Source: Caldilineaceae bacterium (GTDB lineage Bacteria > Chloroflexota > Anaerolineae > Caldilineales > Caldilineaceae). From it: 54,962 nucleotides of DNA. The stretch is from the NCBI GenBank assembly GCA_020433455.1, contig JAGRCP010000067.1, forward strand, positions 1 to 54,962. Direction: 5' to 3'. This document shows, piece after piece, positions 15,832 to 23,817 of this stretch. The notes under the pieces are model-generated. The model did no database searches. It worked only from the letters and a program-made list of their open reading frames with translations, and was not told the DNA's origin. Positions within the stretch are counted from its first letter, which is position 1, and every line of letters starts with the position of its first letter. The position numbers and the translations under genes were made by a program.

Positions 15832-17523
15832 ATGGTACGCAAACGCTTTTCCCCTCGTCTCATCAGCCTGATCTCGTTACTGGTCATGTTTGTATTCAGC
15901 GCCTGCGCGGCCCCGGCAGCTTCACCGGCCCGGGACGCCGCCGCGTCCCAACCGACGTACCATGCGCCTACGGCCATGGAAGCGCCCGCCGCGGAGGAGT
16001 CCGCCGCGAGCGCGGAATCGGCGGCAGAATCGGCAACTGACGGCATTCCGCCCCAGCCGCCCAGCGCCATGTTCTTCGATAATTACGGCGTCAACGGCTT
16101 TGTCGATGCGAGCCAGGACAACCTCTCCACCTTCGGCGTGGATGTGGACACGGGCAGCTACACGGTCATGCGCAGCTATATCACCGACGGCTGGCTGCCG
16201 CCCGCGGACGCGGTGCGCGTTGAGGAGTTCGTTAATTACTTCGATTACGACTATCCGCTGCCCAGCCGGGATGAAACCTTTACCATTGTCGCCGATGCCG
16301 CGCCGTCGCCCTTTACGGATCGACCCACCCGCCGCATCATGCGCGTCGGCATCCAGGGCTATGACGTACCGGCGGACCAGCGGCGGGATGTGGCGCTCAC
16401 CTTCATCATCGACGTCTCCGGCTCGATGGACTACGAGAATCGTCTGGGGCTGGTCAAGCGGGGCCTCACCCTCCTCACCGAACAACTGCGGCCTACCGAT
16501 TCCGTGGCCATCGTGGTCTACGGGACCAACGCTCGCCTGGTTCTGCCCATGACGCCCCTGGGCGAAAAAGATGCCGTCCTGAACGCCATCCGCTCCCTTC
16601 ATGCTGAGGGCTCCACCAACGCCGAAGCGGGACTGCTGGTCGGCTATCGTCACGCCTGGGAGAACTTTCGACCCGAAGCCAACAACCGCATCGTTCTGGC
16701 CTCCGACGGCGTGGCCAACGTGGGCGTAGTTGATCCGAACGGTATCCTGCGCACCATCCAGGAGTATGCCGGGCAGGACCTGACCCTGACCACCGTGGGC
16801 TTCGGCATGGGCAACTACAACGACGTGCTCATGGAGCAACTGGCCGACAACGGCGACGGCTTTTACGCCTATGTAGACACCATCGACGAAGCGCGCAAGC
16901 TCTTTGTGGAAGACCTGGCCGGAACCATTGAGACCATCGCCATGGATGCCCGCGTCCAGGTCGAGTTTAATCCTGCAGCGGTGGCGGGTTATCGCCTGGT
17001 CGGTTATGAAAATCGGGACATGGCCGATGATGATTTCCGCAACGATGAGAAGGACGCGGGCGAGATCGGTTCGGGCCATAACGTCACCGCTCTCTATGAG
17101 CTGGAATTGCGCGGGCCGGAAGATGAAGCTGTCGTCCTCAGTGTTGATGACCATGCGACCGGCGATGAGTCGGCTGCCTTCGGCGACGGCGTTCTGGCCG
17201 TGGTGCGCTTTCGTTGGCGAGACCCCCGGAGCGGGCAGGTGACGGAATTGGCCCATGAATTGACCGGCGCTGAAATGGCCGGCGCCTTTCCCCAGGCCGA
17301 TCCCGGCTTCCAGCTTGCCGTGGCCGCGGGCGCTTACGCCGATGTTTTGCGTCAATCTCCCTGGGCCGTGGGCCTGACGCCGGGCGAAATTCTCCCCGTG
17401 GCCGAAGAGGCCCGGTTCGCCCTGACCGCGGCCGGACGCGACCGTGATGAGGTCACGGAACTGGTGGACCTTATTTGGTCAGCCGATGAAATGTGGAGCC
17501 GCGCCCGCGGTTCTACCGAATAA
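15832..17523 (+). CDS. YfbK-like von Willebrand factor A lipoprotein
   Basis: Secreted lipoprotein of 563 aa. The signal peptide ends at lipobox Cys25 (FSAC). A low-complexity Ala/Glu/Ser linker runs from about 30 to 70, then the YfbK N-terminal region (FGVDVDTGSYTVMRSYI) and a VWA domain with a complete MIDAS: DVSGSM, the Thr of STNAEAG and the Asp of ASDGVANVG. The C-terminal YfbK domain (formerly DUF3520) ends the protein. ATG 15832 follows AAAGGAA; an earlier ATG at 15742 would destroy the signal peptide. The function of YfbK proteins is unknown; the metal site suggests adhesion or protein binding at the cell surface. A hairpin terminator follows. Confidence 0.85.
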   Translation: MVRKRFSPRLISLISLLVMFVFSACAAPAASPARDAAASQPTYHAPTAMEAPAAEESAASAESAAESATDGIPPQPPSAMFFDNYGVNGFVDASQDNLSTFGVDVDTGSYTVMRSYITDGWLPPADAVRVEEFVNYFDYDYPLPSRDETFTIVADAAPSPFTDRPTRRIMRVGIQGYDVPADQRRDVALTFIIDVSGSMDYENRLGLVKRGLTLLTEQLRPTDSVAIVVYGTNARLVLPMTPLGEKDAVLNAIRSLHAEGSTNAEAGLLVGYRHAWENFRPEANNRIVLASDGVANVGVVDPNGILRTIQEYAGQDLTLTTVGFGMGNYNDVLMEQLADNGDGFYAYVDTIDEARKLFVEDLAGTIETIAMDARVQVEFNPAAVAGYRLVGYENRDMADDDFRNDEKDAGEIGSGHNVTALYELELRGPEDEAVVLSVDDHATGDESAAFGDGVLAVVRFRWRDPRSGQVTELAHELTGAEMAGAFPQADPGFQLAVAAGAYADVLRQSPWAVGLTPGEILPVAEEARFALTAAGRDRDEVTELVDLIWSADEMWSRARGSTE

Positions 17524-17550
17524 GCGGGTCCATGGCGGGCAGCCGTTAAA

Positions 17551-17615
17551 AGCGTGACTCGTAACTCGTGGCGGAGTCTATCACGCATCGCGAGTTACGA
17601 GTTACGTATTTTTTT
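17551..17615 (+). terminator. Terminator after the VWA gene, built of heptamers
   Basis: The left arm around GTGACTCGTAACTCG pairs with the right arm CGAGTTACGAGTTACG, and a run of seven T follows. The left arm reads as heptamers TGACTCG and TAACTCG. On the minus strand the right side reads TAACTCG, TAACTCG, CGATGCG and TGATAGA (17604-17577), all in register. Confidence 0.7.
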
Positions 17616-17689
17616 GTGTTGCGGGTCAAACGCAGACGGCGTACAGTGTGCACGTAAATACGTGTAGGGGCTATGGGCCTGTTTTGGGG

Positions 17690-17791
17690 ATGAATCTCAT
17701 GGTAAAACAAAACGTCACGCTCTCCTTGCCTAAAGAATTGCTGCAAATGGAAGCCGGTCCTGATCCGGGAACGGAAGGAGATGTCCAGTAG
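17690..17791 (+). pseudogene. Truncated antitoxin, ribbon-helix-helix-like start
   Basis: An ATG-started frame of 33 aa opens with VKQNVTLSLPKELLQ, the usual N-terminal strand of ribbon-helix-helix antitoxins. The frame then runs into unrelated sequence and stops at 17791. It lies 15 bp before a truncated PIN-domain gene, which is the expected partner. I read it as the remains of the antitoxin half of a toxin-antitoxin pair. Confidence 0.45.
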
Positions 17792-17806
17792 TCGCGGGAT
17801 CTTTGC

Positions 17807-18061
17807 ATGAGCGCTGATCCTTCCCGCCAGTTTGTGGATACGAATGTTCTGGTCTATGCGCATGATGCTTCGGCCGGGGCCAAGCAGCAGCAGGCGCAGG
17901 CCCTCATCATGCGCCTTTGGGATGGTAGAGTCGGTTGTCTGAGCATTCAGGTCCTGCAGGAATTCTACGTCATCCATTTGCCGTCTAACCTTTTCTCACT
18001 CATTCCGCATAGATCATCTTCACCGTCATCCCGCCGTCTACGGGAAAGAGCTGCCCGGTGA
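17807..18061 (+). pseudogene. Truncated PIN-domain toxin (VapC-like)
   Basis: The first 55 residues (for example FVDTNVLVYAHDASAGAK and CLSIQVLQEFYV) are a clear PIN-domain N-terminus, with the first catalytic Asp in DTN and the conserved Glu in LQEF. Homology ends near 17973, after which the frame runs into the 3' end of the convergent SDR gene and stops at 18061. About 80 residues, including the remaining acidic residues of the active site, are missing, so it cannot be an active RNase. With the antitoxin stub upstream it forms a decayed vapBC-type locus. Confidence 0.65.
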
Positions 18062-18773
18062 TGAAGCCTGCTTCAGGCGAGAGCAGAAACGCCGTGAGCG
18101 CGCCGATATCCTCCGGCGTGCCGATGCGCCCGACGGGATGCTGCTCGTGGTCCGTGTCGCTCCACTCCACAACCGAACGTTGCGAACGCTTGCGCCAGGG
18201 CCGTACATCGATCCAGCCCGGCGCGATGGCGTTGACGCGCACATCCGGTCCCAGGCTTACGGCCAGCGCGCGGGTCAACGCAGTCAGGCCGCCTTTGGCC
18301 GCGCTGTAAGCTTCCGTATCGACTTCCGCTTGCAGTGCACGGGTAGAGGCGATGTTAACGATTGCGCCCTGCGCCGCGCGTAAATGGGGCGTCATCTGCT
18401 TCACGCACAGGAACGGGCCAGTCAGGTTGACGGCCAGCATGCGGTTCCAATTGGCCAGAGTCATCTCCTCTATCGGGCCGTTGCCCGGATTGGCAATTCC
18501 TGCGTTGTTGATCAGCCCGTCGATCCGGCCGAACTCGGCCAGCGTGGCCGCTGTCAATGTCGCAACGCTCTTTTCATCGGCTACATCGACGGGCGTGAAG
18601 CGCACTGCGCCCCACGCTTCCAACTCTGCGGCCGTTTCCCGCCCCGCCTCCTCGTCCACTTCGGCCAGCACAACCGTCATTCCTTCTTGCAGCAGACGTA
18701 GGGCAATGCCTTTGCCGATGCCTTGTCCGCCGCCCGTTACGACTGCGACTCTGCCCTTCAGCTTCAGTTCCAT
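18000..18773 (-). CDS. SDR-family oxidoreductase
   Basis: Classical short-chain dehydrogenase/reductase, 257 aa. The cofactor motif TGGGQGIGKG is near residue 15, NNAG is present, and the catalytic Ser (VNIAST) and Tyr/Lys (YSAAKGG) follow. ALVRVNAIAPGWI-like context and the C-terminal PVDGG complete the fold. The start ATG 18773 has GAGG 5 bases upstream; an ATG at 18800 would add nine residues without a site. The substrate is unknown; sequences of this kind are often annotated as 3-oxoacyl-ACP reductase or glucose dehydrogenase relatives. Its 3' end abuts the truncated PIN gene, so a rearrangement end point lies at this junction. Confidence 0.85.
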   Translation of the reverse strand: MELKLKGRVAVVTGGGQGIGKGIALRLLQEGMTVVLAEVDEEAGRETAAELEAWGAVRFTPVDVADEKSVATLTAATLAEFGRIDGLINNAGIANPGNGPIEEMTLANWNRMLAVNLTGPFLCVKQMTPHLRAAQGAIVNIASTRALQAEVDTEAYSAAKGGLTALTRALAVSLGPDVRVNAIAPGWIDVRPWRKRSQRSVVEWSDTDHEQHPVGRIGTPEDIGALTAFLLSPEAGFITGQLFPVDGGMTVKMIYAE

Positions 18774-18872
18774 TTGATCCTCGATTGATAAAAATTTCAC
18801 AATAGGTTACAAAAGCCCGCTTTACCACGGGACATTTGGCCCTACGCCCTTACCAGGATTTCTTATACAGTA

Positions 18873-18898
18873 ACCGGGAAACGTAAGTCTGGTTTCCC
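18873..18898. repeat. GGGAAAC/GTTTCCC hairpin upstream of sdhA
   Basis: A perfect 7-base stem with a 10-base loop lies about 110 bases before the sdhA ATG. It may be a leader hairpin of the sdh operon. No convincing -35/-10 pair is visible between it and sdhA. Confidence 0.35.
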
Positions 18899-19005
18899 TT
18901 GGCGTCAGTCAATTGTACCAGGAACGCTTCTGGTCAGAAATAGATATCCACCTGATTTCCTCAATTCAATTTTGTTCTATCCAATCTCCACCTTACGGAG
19001 CGATT

Positions 19006-20814
19006 ATGGCGCACAATGAAATTACCCACGACGTGATTATTGTTGGAGCCGGGTTGGCAGGAACCTGGGCGGCAATGGTCGCAGCACGGGAGGGCGTGAG
19101 CGATATCGGCGTCCTCTCCAAAATCCATCCGCTGCGCTCCCACAGCGGCGCGGCCCAGGGCGGGATTGCCGCCTCCCTCAGCAACACGCGTCCGGTGGCC
19201 GGCACGGGGCCACGCGGGCCGCTGGAAGAGGTTCCGCCCGGAGCCGAAGCGTCCGACAGCTGGGAACTGCACATGTTCGATACCATCAAGGGATCGGACT
19301 GGCTGGGCGATCAGGACGCGATCGAGGTCATGGTGAAAGACGCGACGGAGATCGTCTACGAATACGAGCACATGGGCTGCGTCTTCAGCCGCACCGACGA
19401 CGGGCGCATCAACCAGCGGCGCTTCGGCGGCCACAGCGCGCCCCGGGCCTGCTTTGCCGCCGACTGGACCGGCCACGTGCTCCTTCATACCGTCCACGAG
19501 CAAGCCCTGCGCTACGACGTTAAGTTCTACAGCGAATGGTACTGCATGGACCTGATCATGGAAGAGGGCATCTGCCGCGGCGTGGTTGCCATGGATGTGC
19601 TGACCGGCGAACTATACACCATGCGCGCCAAGGCGGTCGTCTTCGGCACGGGCGGCTATGGCCGGGCCTTTGCCATCACCTCCAACGCTTTTGCCAACAC
19701 GGGCGACGGCGTGGCCATCGCCTACAACGCGGGCGTCCCCCTCATGGACATGGAGTTTGTCCAGTTCCACCCCACGGGCCTCTATCGCCACGGCATCCTC
19801 ATGAGCGAAGCCTGTCGCGGCGAGGGCGGCTATCTGCTCAACAGCCAGGGTGACCGCTTCATGAACACCTATGCGCCGGAGAAAATGGAACTCGCGCCCC
19901 GGGATCTGGTGAGCCGCTCGGAACAGACTGAAATCAACGAAGGCCGGGGCGTTATGGGCGACGGCCAGGGCATCTATCTGGACCTGCGCCATCTGGGCCG
20001 GGACAAGATTCTGGAGCGATTGCCCCAGGTGCGGGAGATCGCCATCAACTTCGTAGGCGTTGACCCCATTGATGCGCCCGTCCCCATCCAGCCGACCGCC
20101 CACTACAGCATGGGCGGCATTCCCACCACGCTGGACGGGCAGGTGCTGGCCGATGCCGACGGCGCGCTGGTTGAGGGCTTCTTTGCCGCGGGCGAATGCG
20201 CCTGTGTCAGCGTACACGGGGCCAACCGTCTGGGCACCAACAGCCTGCTGGATGCGTCAGTCTTCGGTCGGCGCACGGGATACGCCGTGGTGGACTTCAT
20301 CCGCAACGGCGCGCAGCTTCACCCGGTTTCCGGCGATCCCGCGGCCGAAAACCGGGCGCGTATCAACGATCTGCTCAGCCGTGACGGGGATGAAAATGTG
20401 GAGCATATCGCCCAGGAGCTGAAATGGACCATGACCAACAACTGCGGCGTCTTCCGGGACGGCGAGCGGCTGCAACTCGCCCTGGAGGAAATCAAAGACC
20501 TGCAAAAGCGCTTCCGGCACGCCCGCACCATGGACAAGGGCAGCCGCTTCAACACCGATCTGCTGACGACGATTGAGGTGGATCATCTTCTCCAGTTCAG
20601 CGAGGTCATGGTGGCCGGGGCCATTGCCCGCACCGAGAGCCGGGGCGCGCACTCGCGCACGGATTTCGTCAAGCGGGATGACGAGAATTGGCTCAAGCAC
20701 ACCATGGCGCATAAGCCCATGGTGTATGAGGACGAAGATGCCGGACCGCGGCTCAGCTACAAGGGCGTCGATATCGACTGGGAGAAATATCCGCCCCAGG
20801 AGCGAACCTATTGA
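19006..20814 (+). CDS. sdhA: Succinate dehydrogenase/fumarate reductase flavoprotein subunit
   Basis: Catalytic FAD subunit of complex II, 602 aa. FAD-binding [18 protein letters not shown] starts at residue 9. The covalent FAD histidine is H46 in [11 protein letters not shown]. Substrate-site segments [21 protein letters not shown] and AHYSMGGI are present, and [12 protein letters not shown] and RGAHSRTDF are family markers. ATG 19006 has CGGAG 6 bases upstream; an upstream in-frame start at 18913 lacks support. It is the first gene of sdhABCD. A 181-bp spacer with a hairpin repeat separates it from sdhB, which is long for subunits needed in equal amounts. Confidence 0.95.
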   Translation: MAHNEITHDVIIVGAGLAGTWAAMVAAREGVSDIGVLSKIHPLRSHSGAAQGGIAASLSNTRPVAGTGPRGPLEEVPPGAEASDSWELHMFDTIKGSDWLGDQDAIEVMVKDATEIVYEYEHMGCVFSRTDDGRINQRRFGGHSAPRACFAADWTGHVLLHTVHEQALRYDVKFYSEWYCMDLIMEEGICRGVVAMDVLTGELYTMRAKAVVFGTGGYGRAFAITSNAFANTGDGVAIAYNAGVPLMDMEFVQFHPTGLYRHGILMSEACRGEGGYLLNSQGDRFMNTYAPEKMELAPRDLVSRSEQTEINEGRGVMGDGQGIYLDLRHLGRDKILERLPQVREIAINFVGVDPIDAPVPIQPTAHYSMGGIPTTLDGQVLADADGALVEGFFAAGECACVSVHGANRLGTNSLLDASVFGRRTGYAVVDFIRNGAQLHPVSGDPAAENRARINDLLSRDGDENVEHIAQELKWTMTNNCGVFRDGERLQLALEEIKDLQKRFRHARTMDKGSRFNTDLLTTIEVDHLLQFSEVMVAGAIARTESRGAHSRTDFVKRDDENWLKHTMAHKPMVYEDEDAGPRLSYKGVDIDWEKYPPQERTY

Positions 20815-20825
20815 GCAACGTTGCG

Positions 20826-20857
20826 GCCGCCCGGGAGCGCCGGACTCCAGTCCGGCA
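20826..20857. repeat. Repeat family B, copy 1, in the sdhA-sdhB spacer
   Basis: This 32-bp sequence, built around GCCGGACT/AGTCCGGC, is identical to 51667-51698. It forms a tight hairpin. A third, weaker copy is in the sdhB-sdhC spacer. Confidence 0.7.
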
Positions 20858-20995
20858 GGCCCGCAATGGCCATGTTATCCGCGGAAAGTCGCAAAGCTCA
20901 CTTGCCGAGCCTGGAGCCCGGCCCCGTTTATACGGCGCGGCTGCCTATAGCCGCTGTCCCGCTATCTACGCCACTGTGCAGTGAGGAGCGCACCC

Positions 20996-21805
20996 ATGTT
21001 TGATTTTTTATCGTTCGGCAAAACGCCGGAGATGATCAAGAAGCGGAAGACCGCCTTTGTCCGGGTCCAGCGTTTCAATCCGGATGAGGATGAGAAGCCC
21101 TACATCCAGGAATTTGAAGTGCCCATGACGCCCGAAACCACGGTTCTGGACGCGTTGCAATATGTCAAAACGGAACTCGACGGCAGCCTCACCTTCCGCA
21201 AATCCTGTCGCCACGCCATTTGCGGCAGTTGCGCCATGAACGTCAACGGCAGCAACGATCTGGTCTGCCATCGCAACCTGCCCGAGAGCCTGGACAAAAC
21301 GGGCGTGGTCACCATCAAGCCCCTGCCCTATCTGCCCGTCATCAAAGATCTGGTGGTGGATCGCACCAGCTTCTGGGAGCAGTACAAGCGGGTCAAACCG
21401 TGGCTGGTCCCGCCCGAGGATGCGCCGGAGAAGGAATTCCGGGTCTCGCCGGAGGAAGTGGCCGCCATCAACAGCGCGGAGACCTGCATCATGTGCGGCG
21501 CATGCTATTCCTCCTGTCAGGTCATCGCCATGGGCAAGGACTACATCGGCCCCCATGCGCTGCTCAAGAGCTTTCTGCGCGTCATGGACCCCCGGGACAC
21601 CATCCCGGGCGAGCGGCTGGACATATCGGGCGGCGAAGACGGGGCCTATCGCTGTCACACCATCTTCAACTGCATCGATGCCTGCCCCAAGAACCTGAAT
21701 CCGACTGAGGCCATCGAGACCTTGCGCAAGCTGGCCCAGCGCCGCATCGCCTTCGAGGAAGAGCGGGCCGAGCGCCAAAAGACCTTAACGGAAGCGGCCG
21801 ATTAG
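20996..21805 (+). CDS. sdhB: Succinate dehydrogenase iron-sulfur subunit
   Basis: Electron-transfer subunit of complex II, 269 aa. The [2Fe-2S] ligands are C71, C76, C79 and C91 (SCRHAICGSCAM). The [4Fe-4S] and [3Fe-4S] ligands come from C164, C167, C170, C174 and C220, C226, C230 (CIMCGACYSSC and CHTIFNCIDACPKN). ATG 20996 is chosen over GTG 20981 because GAGGAG sits 7 bases before it. A charged C-terminal tail of about 20 residues follows the last cluster. The spacer to sdhC (138 bp) also contains a hairpin repeat. Confidence 0.95.
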   Translation: MFDFLSFGKTPEMIKKRKTAFVRVQRFNPDEDEKPYIQEFEVPMTPETTVLDALQYVKTELDGSLTFRKSCRHAICGSCAMNVNGSNDLVCHRNLPESLDKTGVVTIKPLPYLPVIKDLVVDRTSFWEQYKRVKPWLVPPEDAPEKEFRVSPEEVAAINSAETCIMCGACYSSCQVIAMGKDYIGPHALLKSFLRVMDPRDTIPGERLDISGGEDGAYRCHTIFNCIDACPKNLNPTEAIETLRKLAQRRIAFEEERAERQKTLTEAAD

Positions 21806-21847
21806 GCCAACGCCCCAAATATGCCGATTCGCATTGATTGCGGACGC

Positions 21848-21876
21848 CTCTGGGAACGCCGGACGCCAGTCCGGCA
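21848..21876. repeat. Repeat family B, copy 2, in the sdhB-sdhC spacer
   Basis: A diverged copy of the GCCGGACTCCAGTCCGGC hairpin (here GCCGGACGCCAGTCCGGC). Two members of one repeat family therefore interrupt the sdh operon. Confidence 0.6.
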
Positions 21877-21943
21877 ATTGTGCCAAAATCGCGGCGCAGG
21901 CAATCTACCCAGTCCTGCGCCGGACGTTTAGAAAGGAATTGCC

Positions 21944-22288
21944 ATGTATCGAAGCACCGGCTTTATCAGCTTTTTCCTGCGGCGCCTGACCGGCGTTGCA
22001 TTGGTGATCTATCTCTTCATGCACATGTGGGTCATCGGCTCGGTCAACCAGGGCCCGGGCGTCTTCGACAGTCGCCTCAACATGGTACAGACGCCTTTTT
22101 TCAAGCTGGCCGAAGTGGCGTTGTTGGCCGCGGTCGTCTATCACGCGTTTGACGGCATTCGCCTGCTCATCATCCACTACACGGGAATCACCGACAACCG
22201 GCGGAGCATGTTCTACGCCGTCTTTGCCATCGCCGCCCTGCTGACCGTTGCCGGCGGGGTTCCGATTCTGCTCTTCATGTTTGAGTGA
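21944..22288 (+). CDS. sdhC: Succinate dehydrogenase membrane anchor, cytochrome b subunit
   Basis: Membrane subunit of 114 aa with three predicted helices (about 20-36, 62-80 and 92-112). RRLTGVALVIYLFMHMW is the typical first helix with its conserved Arg and His. VYHAFDGIRLLIIHY carries the likely heme-ligand His near helix 2. AAAGGA precedes the ATG. It should anchor SdhAB with SdhD and pass electrons to quinone. The sdhD gene starts 12 bp downstream. Confidence 0.88.
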   Translation: MYRSTGFISFFLRRLTGVALVIYLFMHMWVIGSVNQGPGVFDSRLNMVQTPFFKLAEVALLAAVVYHAFDGIRLLIIHYTGITDNRRSMFYAVFAIAALLTVAGGVPILLFMFE

Positions 22289-22300
22289 GGGAGATCAACC

Positions 22301-22627
22301 ATGCGTATCTTTCAAATGCAGCGCTACAGCGCGATCGCGCTTTTGTTCTTTCTGACCATCCACATGATCGTGGTGCACTACCCGCCGTTCCACATCGACT
22401 TTGACCGGATTCTGGAGCGGATGGACAATCCGCTCTGGAAGCTGATCGACATCCTCTTTCTCTTTGCGGTACTGGTCCACGCCCTGACCGGATCCTACAT
22501 GGTGCTGACCGACGTGGAGCGCTTTAACAGGATAAAGCGCGTCCTGGCGGGTGCGGCGATTGTGCTGGGCCTGTGGGCCATGTACTACGGAACCATGACG
22601 ATTCTGGCCTTCTCGCCGCCCACGTAG
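22301..22627 (+). CDS. sdhD: Succinate dehydrogenase membrane anchor, second hydrophobic subunit
   Basis: Membrane subunit of 108 aa with three hydrophobic segments (about 8-26, 48-70 and 82-104). FLTIHMIVVHYPPF and LVHALTGSYMVLTDVERF provide histidines suitable as heme or quinone ligands. GAGGGAG lies before the ATG. It is the last gene of the sdh operon and is followed by a strong terminator. The name sdhD is by position; the protein is too short and diverged for a finer assignment. Confidence 0.82.
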   Translation: MRIFQMQRYSAIALLFFLTIHMIVVHYPPFHIDFDRILERMDNPLWKLIDILFLFAVLVHALTGSYMVLTDVERFNRIKRVLAGAAIVLGLWAMYYGTMTILAFSPPT

Positions 22628-22655
22628 ACGAATCGCCATAAAAACATGAATTATG

Positions 22656-22698
22656 AAAAGAGCCGTCATCTTCCGGCCTGGAAGATGACGGCTCTTTT
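22656..22698 (+). terminator. Terminator of the sdh operon
   Basis: A perfect 19-base stem, beginning AAAAGAGCCGTCATC (22656-22674) and ending GCTCTTTT (22680-22698), encloses a 5-base loop. The A/T ends of the stem make it a possible bidirectional terminator. Confidence 0.85.
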
Positions 22699-22760
22699 CG
22701 CGATGCCCCGAAGCGTCAGGAGATCCGCTGCTTCGCTGTCGATTCGGCGGTTTGAGTGGA

Positions 22761-22855
22761 AAAAATTATAATGAACATCTATTCCATTATAATTTTTGGC
22801 CGAAAATTATAATGACTCGTCGCATCATTGTAATTTTGCTCCTCAAATTATAATG
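22761..22855. repeat. AT-rich palindromic array, 41-bp period
   Basis: The word AAATTATAATG appears on the plus strand with cores starting at 22765, 22806 and 22847. Its inverted form CATTATAAT (or CATTGTAAT) starts at 22785 and 22826. Both series repeat every 41 bp, giving two and a half units of one palindrome. It is the most AT-rich spot in its surroundings and contains TATAAT on both strands. It looks like a set of operator sites or the terminal repeats of a lost element. Confidence 0.7.
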
Positions 22856-22907
22856 GAACAGACGCTGATGTTCATCTCATGGGCAAAACAGACTGGTGGG
22901 AAGCGCC

Positions 22908-23030
22908 GTGAACAACCCGCGTATCATAACACGAGATCTGGCCGCGGCGGCTATCCTCCTGCTTCTCATCCTGGGGTTTCATCAGCGGCGATGTGCAGGC
23001 CGGCGGGGCGGGTTAACGGCTACTTGGTGA
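22908..23030 (+). CDS. Possible small membrane peptide, 40 aa
   Basis: A GTG-started frame of 40 residues with one hydrophobic stretch (LAAAAILLLLILGF, about 11-24) followed by a basic, Gly/Arg-rich tail. GGGAAG lies 5 bases upstream. It begins about 50 bases after the palindromic array, which could regulate it. It may instead be the truncated 5' end of a larger exported protein. No homologue is recognised. The rest of the gap before the DUF1269 gene shows nothing else. Confidence 0.25.
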   Translation: MNNPRIITRDLAAAAILLLLILGFHQRRCAGRRGGLTATW

Positions 23031-23184
23031 TGTGCGCGTTTTCGTATAAAGTCTAATGTAGTAATTATCCGCAACAGCAGAGCGTTTGGGGCGATTTCGA
23101 GCAGACCGGACCCATCAACTTGCTGCCGTCAAGCCGGAAAGTTACTCATCATGCTACCGTGCAGCAGAATCCAAGGAGGAAATC

Positions 23185-23751
23185 ATGTCGGAAAATCTCA
23201 ATGATCAGGTGATTGTCGGTTTCTTTACCGATCAGGATGCGGCCGATAAAGCGGCCGATGCGCTGATGAACTGGGACGATGCCAATGACGACATCAAGCT
23301 CGGGACCATCGGCTGCGTCACGTTAAATGAGAAGGGGAAAGTCCATACCAAGCGTTACGGCGAGGGGCGCACTGTGCGGGGCGCGCTGCTGGGCGGCGCG
23401 CTCGGCTTGGTGGCGGCCGGTCTGACCAGCGGTCTTTCGTTGCTGGCCGGGACGCTGGGCGGCGGCGCGCTGGGCGGCGTCACGGGCAAGCTAACGACCG
23501 GCTCACTGGGATTGACCGATGACGACGTAGCAAAGATCAAGTCTCATCTGGAAAAGGGCGGCGCGGCGGTTGTGGTTCTCTGCGACAGCAGCGAATCTGA
23601 ACAGACGATTGCCCAGTTGGAGAGTATCGGCGGCACGGCTCAGGGCTTTGGCGTTTCCAACGACGTGTTGGCAACCATCCACGAGAATCAGGCGGAAAAA
23701 CTGCACGATCAGCAGGTTGACGAGACCATGGAGGACAGCGAATTCATTTAA
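23185..23751 (+). CDS. DUF1269-type membrane-associated protein
   Basis: Protein of 188 aa starting at ATG 23185 after AAGGAGG. VIVGFFTDQDAADKAADAL at the N-terminus and a central Gly/Ala-rich hydrophobic hairpin (LLGGALGLVAAGL to LGGGALGG, about 68-105) match the DUF1269 pattern, in which a ferredoxin-like domain is interrupted by a glycine-zipper segment. The C-terminal part (GGAAVVVLCDSSESEQTI) repeats the alpha/beta unit. The function is unknown; such proteins are often called general stress or membrane proteins. The start at 23086 is rejected for lack of a ribosome-binding site. Confidence 0.7.
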   Translation: MSENLNDQVIVGFFTDQDAADKAADALMNWDDANDDIKLGTIGCVTLNEKGKVHTKRYGEGRTVRGALLGGALGLVAAGLTSGLSLLAGTLGGGALGGVTGKLTTGSLGLTDDDVAKIKSHLEKGGAAVVVLCDSSESEQTIAQLESIGGTAQGFGVSNDVLATIHENQAEKLHDQQVDETMEDSEFI

Positions 23752-23817
23752 CGCTGCCGGATACGGTTATCGTAGCGCGATGACAGAAAAAACAGGCGGG
23801 CCGCAGAGGATACCCTT

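Noticed and set aside
15922-17355. Minus-strand open frame of 477 codons opposite the VWA gene
   Set aside because: Shadow of a well-supported lipoprotein gene with complete MIDAS motifs.
22761-22855. CRISPR array
   Set aside because: Repeats are 11-13 bp, alternate in orientation, and the intervals are shorter than spacers; no cas gene is present.
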